A program made the translations under genes and the position numbers. Shown in pieces: positions 48,789-60,045 of a DNA stretch of 64,000 nucleotides; the first letter of the stretch is position 1; every line of letters begins with the position of its first letter. The notes beneath the pieces are model-generated. The model searched no databases and was not told the origin of the DNA. It saw only the letters and a program-made list of their open reading frames with translations. The stretch spans positions 248,001-312,000 of the forward strand of contig CASHTG010000010.1 in NCBI GenBank assembly GCA_949357655.1, given 5' to 3'. This DNA comes from Parascedosporium putredinis (lineage: Eukaryota > Ascomycota > Sordariomycetes > Microascales > Microascaceae).

Positions 48789-50332
48789 TTAGTCGCCTTG
48801 GGATAGCTCAACCACCTTCCGCGCAGCCTCCCCAAACTCGGCCTCGGTATGAATCCCAAGATTCGCGTCATCAAGCTAAGAGATCGGCGTGTCAGATGGA
48901 AGGAATCACCGGGCATGATCGAACGTGTCCGTTATAAACTCACTAGTCTTAGTCCCTCCGCAGAATTAGTCCCTTGCAGTCTCGCCACCACTGGTACCCG
49001 GAATCCCCCAAGATCCTTGGCCGCACCGATGATAGACTCGGCAATCATGTCGCAGCGCGTGATGCCCCCATACACGTTGACCAAGATGGCCTTGACCCGC
49101 GGATCCCGTAGGATGATCTCGAACGCCTTTTGCATCGTTTCCCGAGTAGCCTGGCCCCCGGCGTCTAGAAAATTAGCACTCGCCCCACCGTGATGCGCGA
49201 CGGCGTCGTTTGTTGCCATGGCTAGGCCGGCTCCGTTGACGACGTTGCCAATGGTGCCTTCCATGCGGACGTAAACTAGGCCATACTGTTCCGCCTCGAC
49301 TTCCTCGGGCACATCGTGGGCGGGATCTCGTAGGGCAAAGAGGTCTCGCTGCCTCTTCTCAGCGGCTTTGTCGAAGGAGAATTTGGCATCGAGGCCGGTT
49401 AAAGAGCCATTTGCTCCGAGGCCGAGAGGATTGATCTCCAGAAGCGTGGCGTCTTTTTCAGAGAATATTTTGAAGAGGCGCTCGAGGATATCTCGTAGAT
49501 TGTTTGTCTCGATCTGCGACGCATCGAGACTCGTGGCCACGTGTTTCACGAGGTCGGGTGTTATCCCTTGGGAGAGACTAAAGTGAAAGGTATGCAGCTT
49601 CTCCGGGGCGGTCCTCGCGAGTGTTTCGATGTCGACACCGCCGCTTCTAGACAGGATGATTACGGGAGAGTAGGCCTCTCGGTCTATTGTCATGGCAAGA
49701 TACCACTCCTCCTCGCACTGGACCACTTCAGCGACATGTACCCTGTTGACCACAAGGCCTTTTCAGCTGTCTGTGCCGTCTTAAGTCTGTAGCCAAGCAT
49801 ACGGGCAGCAACCTGCTCAGCCTGGTCGGGGCTCTTGACGAAATGGATTCCTCCCTGAAGCCCATTGTCAAAAGATCCCTTTCCCCTGCCACCTTTGAGC
49901 ATCTGTGACTTGACGACGCATTCGCCGCCTAGTCGCACAGTTAGCCTTTTGAGTGGCCAGTTTGTGGGTTGATTTCCAACTCATCGTGTTTACCTAGATC
50001 CTTGACAATCTCGCGAACCTGTGCGGGCGTTTCCGCTACCTTTCCTTTGGGTACCGGGATTCCGGCCTACGAACATGTTAAAACATGTAGTCTTTGAATT
50101 TCTAAGAGTGGGTGGAGGAGACGGGAAGAAGCTGTCTCACGCACCTCTCTCATGAGCGCCTGTGACTGGTACTCGTACAAACTTAGACGCCGTCGCTGGT
50201 GAAGTTGCCCGACCTGCTATACATGAAGTCAATAATCACTTTCCACCGTAGTTTGGGGACACCTAGGGAACTAACTACCCTCACCGCCCCGGAGGGCCTG
50301 AGTAGACTCGTCGTAAATCGGTTGAGGGACAT
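48789..50332 (-). CDS. Succinyl-CoA ligase-like beta subunit, probably mitochondrial
   Basis: Exons are 50332-50285, 50216-50145, 50066-49994, 49928-48944 and 48875-48789, for about 421 aa. A short Arg/Ser-rich N-terminus suggests a mitochondrial presequence, followed by LSLYEYQSQALMRE. ATP-grasp landmarks follow: VVKSQMLKGGRGKGSF, GGIHFV, LLEINPLGL, VNGAGLAMATND, GGASANFLDAGG, VNVYGGITRCD and LQGTNSAEGL. With the alpha subunit it would form an acid-CoA ligase. One base is missing at about 49757-49764, between QTAEK and VVNRV; including it gives exactly 422 codons. The gene lies on the opposite strand from the alpha gene, with the HeLo gene in between. Confidence 0.9.
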
Positions 50333-50916
50333 GGTGTGTGGTAACGACGGGTAATTGGCAGCGGAACGAAATGGAAACTAGGTTCGGCCTGCCTACCTAG
50401 ATCTCGATGTTGGACCGCGCAGAGAAACTAGTATTCGATGCTATATGTTGGTTTACGGCATTTCATGTGTCGTCCTCATTGAGGGGCTACGTTTGGCGCC
50501 GTTGGATTGGTGTGGTTGCCGAGGTATGCTGAAGTCGGCTATATGGTCAACTCCATTGATATCCTCTCGTCCCCTCCCCAACCATCGTCGGTCGACATCA
50601 AGTCCCACCTCTGACCTTCTAATAACACGCCGCCTATATAATGAACAATCCAGTATTTGACGAAAGTGCCCAATTGAACCATTCAAACCTAATTTTGTGC
50701 CCACGAAGGATTCAATAGTTTAGAATGCGGACATACCCGTAGCCCGTATGCCATTCGGCAATCCTCGTAGCTTAAGTAATCCGATTCAGCGACCCCGACG
50801 ACTCGGCCATTGACTTCCGGCTTTGAGCCGAGGGACGGACATCTACAACTTAACCCAACACACCTTCTAGTCATCTCGAACATCAGAAACAAAGGAGCGA
50901 GGTAGGCGTTTCCACG
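50333..50916. promoter_or_regulatory. Divergent promoter region, SCS beta / hydratase
   Basis: The SCS beta gene (-) and the hydratase-like gene (+) diverge across about 580 bp, so they probably share regulatory DNA. No gene or clear operator recognised. Confidence 0.4.
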
Positions 50917-52033
50917 ATGCAATCCTGGCTCTCGCGCATCCGCGCCGTCCCCAGCCCCTCGCGGCTCTCCCTCCCCACCACTATGCCCTCCCCAGGCGAA
51001 CACTTTCCTCCCAAGCCCTCGCCGCGGAGATGAAGGCCCGGCAAGTCCCCACCGTCTACGACTACATGACCCCCGGTCCTCCTACCTCCTCAACATGACG
51101 CTCTGCGACTATCTACCAGCCTACCCCGCCCAGGACTCGGCCTACACCACACCCCGACTACCCTCTACGGCACAAAACTTCGCCCTTCCCCGGCCACCAC
51201 CTCATCTACTTCCCCCATGATGCGCGACGGCCGCACGGCCCCGGACGGCACGGACCCTCGACAGTCCCCCGGCGGCCCTTTACCCGGCGCATGTGGGCCG
51301 GCGGGGAAGTGCACATGAACCCTTTGCCCGAGCGTAGGCTGCGCCTCGACGGGTCGCGCGCGGCGTGCGTGGAGCGCATTCTCGACGTAAGCGTGAAAAA
51401 GGCGGAGACGGAGAACCCGCTCGTGTTCGTGTCGCTGGAGCGGCGTATGGGCCATGTTGGGGAGAGCGAGTCGGATGAGGCGGTGCGGGCGAGGCTTCTG
51501 GGAGACGATGGGGCGGTGGCGGTGAGGGAGTTGCGGGACGTGGTGTTTATGAAGGCTGCGGGACCGGGAGGGAAGGCAAAGACGCGTGTCTTGGAGCACA
51601 AGGGACGGGAGGATTTCAGCCATACCTTGACGACGAATCCAAAATTGTTGTTTCGGTATAGCGCGCTCACGTACAACACGCATGCCATCCACCTGGATCC
51701 GAATTCTGCAGGCAAGCCGAGGGGTTGAGGGGTCTTCTTGTCCACGGACCGTTGACGCTTACTTTGCTGTTAACGCTGTTGAAGAACCATCTCATCCAAA
51801 ATAGTTCGGGTACTAGTTACCACGAGGTCAAGAGCATCAAGTATAGAAACACCTCTCCGTTGTTCGACGGCGAGCCGGTAAGGTTATCGGGACGCCAAAT
51901 TAACGAGAACACCTGGTCTCTTTGGGCAGAAACACCGGAAGGGGGTTTGGCAGCGGTTGGGGAAGCCGTGACCGAGCTGGTGGAGGGTGTGCCAAGGAAG
52001 GTGTACGAGGACGTTCAGTCGCTAGGTATATAA
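50917..52033 (+). pseudogene. MaoC/hot-dog hydratase resembling mesaconyl-C4-CoA / itaconyl-CoA hydratase, heavily frame-broken
   Basis: The C-terminal half contains RMWAGGEVHMNP, VFVSLERRMGH, FRYSALTYNTHAIHLDP and LLVHGPLTLTLLL, the pattern of the fungal and bacterial hot-dog hydratases that hydrate mesaconyl-C4-CoA or itaconyl-CoA (relatives of HTD2). The N-terminal third has recognisable pieces (KARQVPTVYDYMTPG, NMTLCDYLPAYPAQDS, LIYFP) scattered over all three frames, with about six breaks between 50990 and 51290 and one near 51715. Such density exceeds the rest of the window, so this is either a decaying gene or a locally poor, GC-rich read region; I list it as a pseudogene with that reservation. 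It is divergent from SCS beta, consistent with a joint dicarboxyl-CoA pathway. Confidence 0.65.
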
Positions 52034-52173
52034 CATCAAAATCCAAGAGAGAAGAGAAAGACAATGCATCCAGCCAACGCCCTGATTTTGGATTTATTGC
52101 CATTATTCATAAAATACGTTCCCTTTGCCCAATTCATTCTTTTTACCCCTTCCCATCGCTATCCTGGAGCCTT

Positions 52174-54556
52174 TTAGTCTTCCTTGGGAGGCACCCCTAC
52201 GTACATGTAGTTGTCAGCCGCGATATTCAGGAACCGGGCTGGAGACCTTCCTTGAATGAGGTCTTCGATGGCTGAGCCGTATTTTATCAGGAGATTCTCT
52301 TTTCCGTGCGTTTGCATGATAGCCAATCCAAACGGTACGTCTGAATCTCTCATGTTAGCACATGACCAGCTCACGACAGATTATTGGAGGCTCATTGACT
52401 TGCCATCCTTGTTTTCTGCGATGGGCACAGTGATCACGGGGTAGCCTAGGAAACTAGTCAGAACTCCAGAAGCGCTTCCCTCGCTCATCCCGCAGGAACA
52501 AGATGGTGCAAAATAGGTTGATATGCAGACGCACCGGCTTTGGCCGCAACTTGGTTCGCCACCCCGCTATCGACCTGTATTGGTATCAAGATACCGTCAA
52601 GAGGTTCACCCTTGGCGTTGATAACAGCGTCTATACCTTCCTCCCTACTCTTCTGGCGGATATAAGCAAGTGCCGACTTGTACGTGTCGTCCTTCCTCCC
52701 GCGTGTCTCGGCGACGTGGTGAAAGGTATCCTGGCCTGTGGGCCAGGCGCCGTGCAGATCTGGCCAGGCACCCTCCTCCTTGGGGTGCCTTTTGTTGAAC
52801 TCGATGATGTCTTCGACGCCCTTGAGGCTGAGGGGGTTTTCGGCGAGGGAGGCAAGGTAGTCTTTGAGGTCGTTGTAGAAGTCGACTTTTACGACCGTCA
52901 ACTCCGATTTGGCTGGGTCATCAGGATAGTTCCTTTTAGTGAGAGGCGGTTCCGGCTCGCCAGGTTAGTCATCTGAATTATTCCCTTCATACCCTTGTAG
53001 TTGCACGTAACTTTCTGGACAACCTAAGAAATTTGGGGGACGTACCAATCCCACTTCCCAGGGGATATTATGTCCTCGGCGCTCGGGAAATCAACGTGTT
53101 CGTACACCTCGGCACCAGCGTCCCGGATGCGGTCAATCGTCTTCATGAAGATGTTGTACGGATACTCCTTTTCCGATGCCAATTCCCACACCCGTTTCCA
53201 GGGCATGGCGAATCTGGCGCCCTTGAGCGCGGATTTGTCCGAGACAAACGACTCATACGGGGTGTCTTGCGGGAGCCGTCGGGTTAGCATAGATCCTACC
53301 AAGCGTGAACAAGGGATACGGGCTAAGAAACGCAGTGGCTAACCTAGTGGATTCTTTCGTCGGCCCCGGCGATGGCGCTTAACGCGGCGGCAGCATCTTC
53401 CACCGTCTTTCCAAACGTGCCGACTACATCGAGGCTACTCGATTCAGGTATCACTCCCTGGCACACCGTGATGCCGAGGCTGGGTTTCAGACCGACCACG
53501 CCATTGCGATCGGCAGGGTATGTGACCTGTAACGTACGCTCGTTAGGTTGGTTGAGTACACGTGGGTCTCCTGGCTTGACTTACGCTTCCGTCGGTTTCA
53601 GTGCCAATGGCAAAGGCACACATGGAAACGGACACGGCGACGGCGCTTCCACAGCTAGAGCCGCCGGGGTGCTCAGCAAGGTTGTGCGGATTGCGGCACT
53701 GGCCACCTCGACTCGAATAGCCTTCGGAGCTAGACGCGGCCAGTTAGCGGTTCTGGGAATCTTTTTACGTGTATGGCCCCTAGTCGAGCGTCGAGGAAAG
53801 AAACGGCCGAGGTGGAGTGGCAGCCAACATACTAATACGAGGAGCGCATACAAGCCCACTCGGACAGATTAGAGTGGCCGAGGAGTACGGCACCGCCGCG
53901 CCGGAGCTTCGTAATAACATGGGCATCCGCGGCGACTTTGGTACCGATCAAGACTAAACAACGAAGGATGGGGGTGAGCAAGGGAAAGAAGACCCTTGAT
54001 GGGGTGATCGCTACACACCTTTTGAGCCTGCCGTTGTTTGCATCTTGTCGTTTGTGCAAATGTTCTATTCGGCGTTACGGATACGATTAGCCGGATTCCC
54101 CAATGATCGCCGGCCGCGCACTCAAAGAAAATAGGAGCAGCGCGATACGTACATCCTTGCATACAAAGGGGATGCCATGCAATGGGCCCCTAATCTTTCC
54201 AGATTTCCTCTCGGCATCACATTTGTCGGCGATGCTTAGGGCGTCCGGGTTCACCTCAATTATCGCACTGGAAGGGTTTGTTGTTAGCAATGTTTTTCCC
54301 TAACCTCTCGATCGATGACCAAGCCTAGATTAGAGATGGCCTCTTACTTGAGCACCGGGTTCACTCTCCGGATCCTCTCAAGATAGCACTCAGTTAAGTC
54401 CCTTGCGGAGAAGGTGCCCTCGGTCATGAGCTTCTGGAGTTGGGCGATAGAGAGGTCCTGTATGTCGACGCCGCGACATTGCGGCATGGAAGTATCGACA
54501 TCGCCCGTCGTAGCTTGGTGGTCGCTGCGAATGATCATAGTGGAGGAAGATGGCAA
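52174..54556 (-). CDS. Amidase-signature family hydrolase
   Basis: Roughly nine exons can be followed from 54556 to 52174. The order of motifs is that of amidase-signature enzymes: GPLHGIPFVCKD with the catalytic Lys, MQTTAGS, GAVLLGHSNLSEWA, HPGGSSCGSA with the cis-Ser, and IGTETDGS with the Ser nucleophile, then TYPADRNGVVGLKPS. The late part reads DGILIPIQVDSG, YPVITVPIA and FGLAIMQTHGKENLL. The enzyme hydrolyses an amide to acid plus ammonia; the substrate is unknown. One intron (about 52403-52345) has a GC donor. The junction near 53345-53352 may contain an indel. A second in-frame ATG at 54538 is an alternative start. The gene converges on the hydratase with 140 bp between them, so it could feed an acid into that pathway. 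Confidence 0.85.
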
Positions 54557-55837
54557 AAGGAGGGGAAATGCAGCGGTGATGACAATGAAGATGGGATGAA
54601 GTCAGGCGCAACCCAACTTAACGCGCCTACCGTCGAGCAAAGCTCCGGTCCGCTTTCGAAACCGGTGAATTTGTTATGTAATCGGACAAGGCGAAAACGA
54701 GACGGGGAATTTGGCCAGCCAATGTGATGAGATACCGATACGAAGAACTGGGCAATTGTGTGAGAATGCCATTGTTGTCAGAATTAGTATTTCGTTTTCA
54801 TGTGTCATCTGTCGACAGATTTGATGTGATTTGGTGGGGAAGCTGGCGAGTTGACGTAACTGTGATTCCAGGGCGGCGCATAATAAAACAGAACATTGAC
54901 TCGATTCCATTGGATTAAAGTAGCTGGAGCTCCCCTCTCGCGTCAACGTGCCATTCCTGTAGGTCTCAGCGGCAACTGAAGCTGCTGATAATGACGCCTC
55001 AATTGTGAACCCCGCTAGGCTCTTCGGGAAGGGGCTTGGCAGGCAACTCCTTCACGGTCCGATTCCACGGACTTGATCCTCCCACAACCTCTACTTGTCC
55101 CGTTGATGCTCCTACACTTTTATATTCTTCCCTTTCCTGTTGTGCATCCTCTTATTTCTTTTCCTGTTGTAGATTGGGTCGGGTTTGCACACGTGTGCCC
55201 CTGGACTTTGCTGACCTGAAAAATGCCGTCGAGTTAGGCGACAAGCAAAATCTCTTTATGTGATGAAAATGCGTGATGAATTTCAAGGATTGGGTTGGAG
55301 CTTGGGTAACACCGCGCTTTGTGGGCAGGCTCCCGGCACCTCAATAGGCACATCTCTTAAACTTCCCTTGATGCCCCTTCAGCCGGCGTTCAAATATTTC
55401 TTCTCAGTCCGCGCTTATGTGTTGGCACACTTAAAGTCGGTGGAAAAACGGTCCGTGGCAGTGCACATAGGAGAACAGGGTGGGGGTTGAATGGGTGTGG
55501 ATAACGGATGGACATGAACCAGTCAAAACAAGCAAGGGGCAAAAGAAATGGAAATTCTACTCAGCTTGCACTGCACAGCCAGAAGCCAGGCAGCCGCAAG
55601 TTGGTTGGTTGAGTAGCCTCGTTTTCGTCCCGGCTTACCTAGCTGAGCTCTAAGAAACAAATATTGATCATTTCCCCCTCTCCCATCATCACAGACTACA
55701 TGTGGGGACAAAAGGGTCACTCAGCGCGCATTTATCGGGAAAGTAAACAGAAAAAACATAGACAAAGGAGCTAAGCATAACAAGCTAGGGTTGAAGCTAG
55801 GTGATTTTAACTGAAATAATAGCGTACCAAGCCAAAC
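54557..55837. other. Divergent intergenic region
   Basis: About 1.3 kb between the amidase (-) and TPR-ankyrin-TIR-like (+) genes. Short frames only; no recognised gene. Confidence 0.5.
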
Positions 55838-58742
55838 ATGGCGGACGCAAGCGTGGACGCAGCAGCCCTCACAAACGGTGGACACGAGAATCTCCTGGGG
55901 ACAATCCTCGCAGACGATCTTCTACGCGTGTTTCAAGGTGTCGTCGTCGCTTCTCGAATCAGTGCGGAGGACGTCGAGCCGGTTCGGTTGTGGTTCTTGA
56001 ACCCCGCCACCGATTCTGATACCCCGCAGCGGCAACAAGAATCGCTCCCCGACACCTCCGAGCAAGGCAGCGCTCGACAGCAACTCTGGACGGAGTGGTG
56101 CGCCGAAGCCGACGCGCGGTTCCGCAACGAGCCAGACCTGCGCCATGTCGCCCTCGTCACCATCGCGGTAACATTTCTCGGCAGAAGCGGCAGAAAAGGC
56201 GTGCCGGTATCGCCCGAAGAACTCGAAGACATCTGGAAGCTGATCCACGCCGCGCTCAACCCAGCCACAACGGGGAATCCAAGCTCCGCTGGGCAGCCAG
56301 CCGAAGCGCCCAGGGCTTCCTGTCCGTTCCCCTATGCAGCCTCATCCGCGACGGCAACATTGACGAGCTATTCCGTCTCCACGTCTGGCTCCCCGACGGC
56401 CACCGGGGCAACGCCGATTTCGCGCTGCACTCGCACCAGTCGTTTGCCCAATCGTGGATCCTCGCCGGCGAGGGTAAAGACACACCCTACGAGGTCGAGC
56501 CCGCGGCGACCCTCCAGGACGCGACCCACGCCCGGTACGCGCTCGTCTGGGCGGACGACAAGGATCAAGCCAAGAGCGACGCCACGTTCAAAACCCACCA
56601 GCAGTCGTCGACCGTCATCAATACGGGCGACTTGATGGCGGCGCGGCCGCTGCGTCCCGCAACGCACGCCCGCAACGCGACCTACACCGTCCCGCCCGCC
56701 GCCTTCCACACCTCCACCGTCCGACCGGAAACCGTGCACGCCACCCTCTTTTTTCGACTCGTCCCGCGGCTTCGTGCGCGACGCGCCCGTCCTCGGCCCC
56801 GCGGACGCCGAGTCCTTCACCCAGATCCGCGATCCCGCGGGTACTACCCTGCCGAGCTCGTCGCGCAAGTCGACCTCGTGCGCCGGTGGGAGGTCTTCAT
56901 GGCCCGCGGCCGCCGCCACATGGAGCACGCCGAGTGGGAGCACGCGCTGCGCGAGCTCAACAGCGCCCTGCACCTGTGCCAGGCGGCTCCCGAGCCCGAG
57001 AAGAACGGGTTCCCCAACGCGCGGCGGTACGCGTGCGTCGTGCACGGCGAGCTGGGCAACACGTACCGCCGGTTCGGGCGCTACGAGCAGGCCGAGGAGC
57101 ATCTGCGCAGCGCCATGGCGGGGTTGCCCGTGAGCTCGGAAAAAGTCGAGTTTAGCGGCGAGCTGGGCGTGTTGTACCGGCACATGGGCCGGATGCGTGA
57201 CGCGCGGGCTGCTTTTGCGGACCAGTACGATACGGCCAAGGCGCTGGGCTTCCGGGGCCCGTGTGCCGCGCCGTGGGGAATCTCGGCATGGTGAACTATC
57301 AGCTGTTCGTGGAGAGCGGGGATGCGAGCCTGTTGGATACGGCTATCCTTAACCTCGATGAGCGAGTGGAGCGCGCGCGTGAGCTGCAGATCGACGCCGA
57401 GGCCCAGCTGGGCACTGATGGGTCCGCCGCATCCACTAAGCGCCAGGCACATACGTGGGAGATTATTGGCCTTACCCGTCTCTCGCTTTGCCACGCCGCG
57501 CGCGGAGACACAGAGACCGCGGTGGGCGTGGCCTCGCGCGCGCTGGAGCTGGCCACGTCATCGAAAGACACTACCGTCGTGGCCATCACGCGCATGTTTT
57601 ACGGCTTCGCCCTGCTAAAGAACGGCAACCGCGACGAAGCCCTCGCCCAGTTCAACCCGCCACAAGGGTGCAGCCCCGCCATGGCACTTTGTAAAGAACC
57701 GTCCGAGGAGCACGTCGGATACCTGCGAGAACTCGTGGACGCCGGCGCAGACCTCGACCTCGTCGACGAGCAAGGCTACACCGCACTCGACTACGCCGTA
57801 TTCGCCGGCGACCCTCCGCCGAAGCCGTCGTGCTCGCGGGCCTCCGCCGCGTCCCCGGCCGCCACGACGACGACGTCGCCAAGCTCCGCGCCGACTCCCT
57901 CCTGCGCAAGGGCTACCGCGACGTTTTCCAGGAACAGCTGCGGCCCGTGTTGTTCGCGGGCACCGGCGGCGACGGATCCATCGCCAAGCTCCGGGCGCGC
58001 TACGCCGCACACCTGGCGCAGGACCCCGCAGCGATGCCCTGTTTGACCGGCTCAAGTTTGTGCGGTATACCGACTTTCTCGCCTTTGGTCGGTTTCCGCG
58101 GTCGGATGACGGGCTCACGCGCACGTTTGCGCCGGGAGAGGATGAGGGCGCGGAGGGGGAATTCGTCGTCTTCGTGTCGTATAGGTGGCTGAACGTGGCG
58201 ACGGAGAATGATTCCCCGACGACGCGAACAATACGCAGTTTAACCGCATGGTGGCTGCTGTGCGGAGCTTGCTGAAGCTTCATCCGGCGATTGATCCGTC
58301 GCGGCTTAGCCTTTGGTTGGTATGTTGTGATTCGACCCATTGTCTCATTTACTTTGGATTACTGAGGGCTTGCGCTAACGCTACTTTATAGGATTACGCG
58401 TGCATCGACCAACAGGCTCCAGCCAAGGGCGTGGTCGCCTTGCCCATGCTTCTCGCCCAGTGCGACGCCGTTATTAGTCTTGTGAGCGAGGACTACTACA
58501 CGCGCGCTTGGTGCACAGTCGAAGTCATGATGGTGCAGACGCTCAAAGCGTCCTATCACCTCCACGAGTGGTACGAGCAAGTCCCGGGAGATTCTGGCGA
58601 TGATGAGGGATCGGGTTGGATTCTGCGCCCAGGGCCGATGGACATGGTCATCTCGATGGCGGAAACAAAGGTTACGTACGAGGAGGATCGAGCCAAGACC
58701 CTCTTCCTTGAAAGGCAGGCTCGACTTCTAGGAGCGCAATGA
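55838..58742 (+). CDS. TPR-ankyrin protein with C-terminal TIR-like domain, frame-broken
   Basis: Two exons, 55838-58319 and 58392-58742, encode about 940 aa. An N-terminal region of unknown fold (about 1-340) is followed by TPR-like helices (HALRELNSALHLC, GELGNTYRRFGRYEQAEEHL, SGELGVLYRHMGRMRDA) and a short ankyrin unit (DEQGYTALDYAVFAGD). The C-terminus has EFVVFVSYRWL, LWLDYACIDQQ, CDAVISLVSEDYYTRAWCTVEVM and FLERQARLLG. Strand order, the SYR start and the WC-x2-E near the end recall TIR domains, where that Glu is catalytic for NAD cleavage. About seven frame breaks occur (near 56280, 56753, 56840, 57258, 57810, 58030, 58215), each between conserved stretches. Inferred role: a sensor-effector in self/non-self or stress signalling. 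A HET domain was considered and rejected. Confidence 0.72.
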
Positions 58743-58954
58743 TGAGATATGAGAAGCAATTTTGATTTTCCTTGTTTTATACTTGCTATGCGTGTTGCGT
58801 CTTAGGCAAACAGCGATGTAAGGTCATGATCAAACCCTTTTGTATTCCCGGTTTAGTTTAGTTCAACAGAAACATGAAGCCAAACTCCTCCCAAAATAAA
58901 ACCAACTAAAAAGAACAAATTCAGGGAAACGTGCCTGTGCCCGTATTGCATTCA

Positions 58955-60045
58955 TCAACAAGAGCGCAACACCCTACCCACAACCGAGTCGAACGCCCCG
59001 CGCTCAATCGTCGCCCCAAACTCAAAACACTTGACCACGCCCACGAATTCCCGCTTCAAAGCCTCCACCACCTCGGGCAGCATGAAGGAGGCAGCGGGGT
59101 ATCTACCCGCGAGCTCGAACCACGCCTGCACGGGAGTGAGGTCCTTGTCGTCCACAGGAAGGGAGGAGGCAAGCCCGTGTAAATTGCGCAGAGTAAGTGC
59201 GGGGCCTGCCACGGACTTACTGGGGGTGGCGACGAGGACGCAGAGGACGACGACGAAGAACTGTGCTGGAATTGGGAGATTTGGTCGAATGTGGGCGTGG
59301 GAGCGTGGGATAGGCAGAGAGTTGACGCGAGGAGGGCGTGGGAGGATTCGGGGAGGGAGTCGTCGCCGTGGGCGGGGAAGTCGTGGAGGTGGAAATGGTC
59401 CCAGCAAACGTGCTCGAGACTGATAGTTTCGAAGGGGGTGAAAGAAAATGGGAAAATGATTAGCAAAGTCTATGGACGGGATTGCACGCTTTGGGTTGGC
59501 AAGACAAGCGAAAAGAGGTTTACGAGTGTCACTTACGCCAAGATAAAGTTGATAGCTTGGACCTCTTGTGCCGGGGATAGCAAGGGAAGAGCACCAAAGT
59601 CGTGCGCGGGTGGCGTGGCCCACGACCCGTGAGGATCCGAGACGATACGATAGCAAGGCTTCCTCATCACTTCATCCACAACCAGGGTAGCCGAGACGGC
59701 GTCACCCAACAAGGCGGTAGAAGTAATACCCGCAGGTAAAGAGCCCGAAAAGCCTAGTCCCAGCGTACCTGTATCGGGTAGCGCGGGCAGGGGCTTGTCG
59801 ACGGGTACGCGCCCCAGCGACAGGGCCTCGAGTCTCCCCTGCATCACGACGTTCTCCCGCCTGAGAGCCGCTACATCCGCCTCGGCGTCCGCGATGGCGT
59901 CTCGCAGGTTCGCGGCGTCGAGCTCCAGCTTCTTGACGTAGTTGGTCTTGCGCTGGCGGTGCTCGACCTGGGCTTTTCTTACCTGGGCGCGCCGCGCCTG
60001 GGCCTTTGCTCTCGGTCTTCGGGGCCGATGGGGGCTGCGTTGCAT
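58955..60045 (-). CDS. bZIP transcription factor
   Basis: Exon 1 is 60045-59537 and exon 2 is 59419-58955, giving about 324 aa. The basic region (RRAQVRKAQVEHRQRK) is followed by a coiled coil with heptad-spaced hydrophobic residues (YVKKLELDAANLRDAI, LRRENVVMQGRLEAL). The C-terminal half is the conserved domain found in a fungal bZIP group: EVQAINFILALEHVCWDH, a Ser-rich stretch, then AWFELAGRYPAASFM and VVKCFEFGATIERGAFD. One base is missing near 59220, before SKSVAGPAL; adding it gives exactly 325 codons. The start at 60045 is the first ATG in the bZIP frame; an ATG ten bases upstream is in another frame. Target genes are not evident. Confidence 0.82.

Noticed and set aside
41392..54556. 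Classical secondary-metabolite cluster
   Set aside because: No polyketide synthase, peptide synthetase, terpene cyclase or P450 is visible; enzymes point to CoA-acid catabolism.
58165..58560. HET (heterokaryon incompatibility) domain because of the LDYACIDQ motif
   Set aside because: The surrounding order (SYRW, then CIDQ, then YYTRAWC with Glu) fits a TIR-like layout better than the HET domain, whose other motifs are absent.
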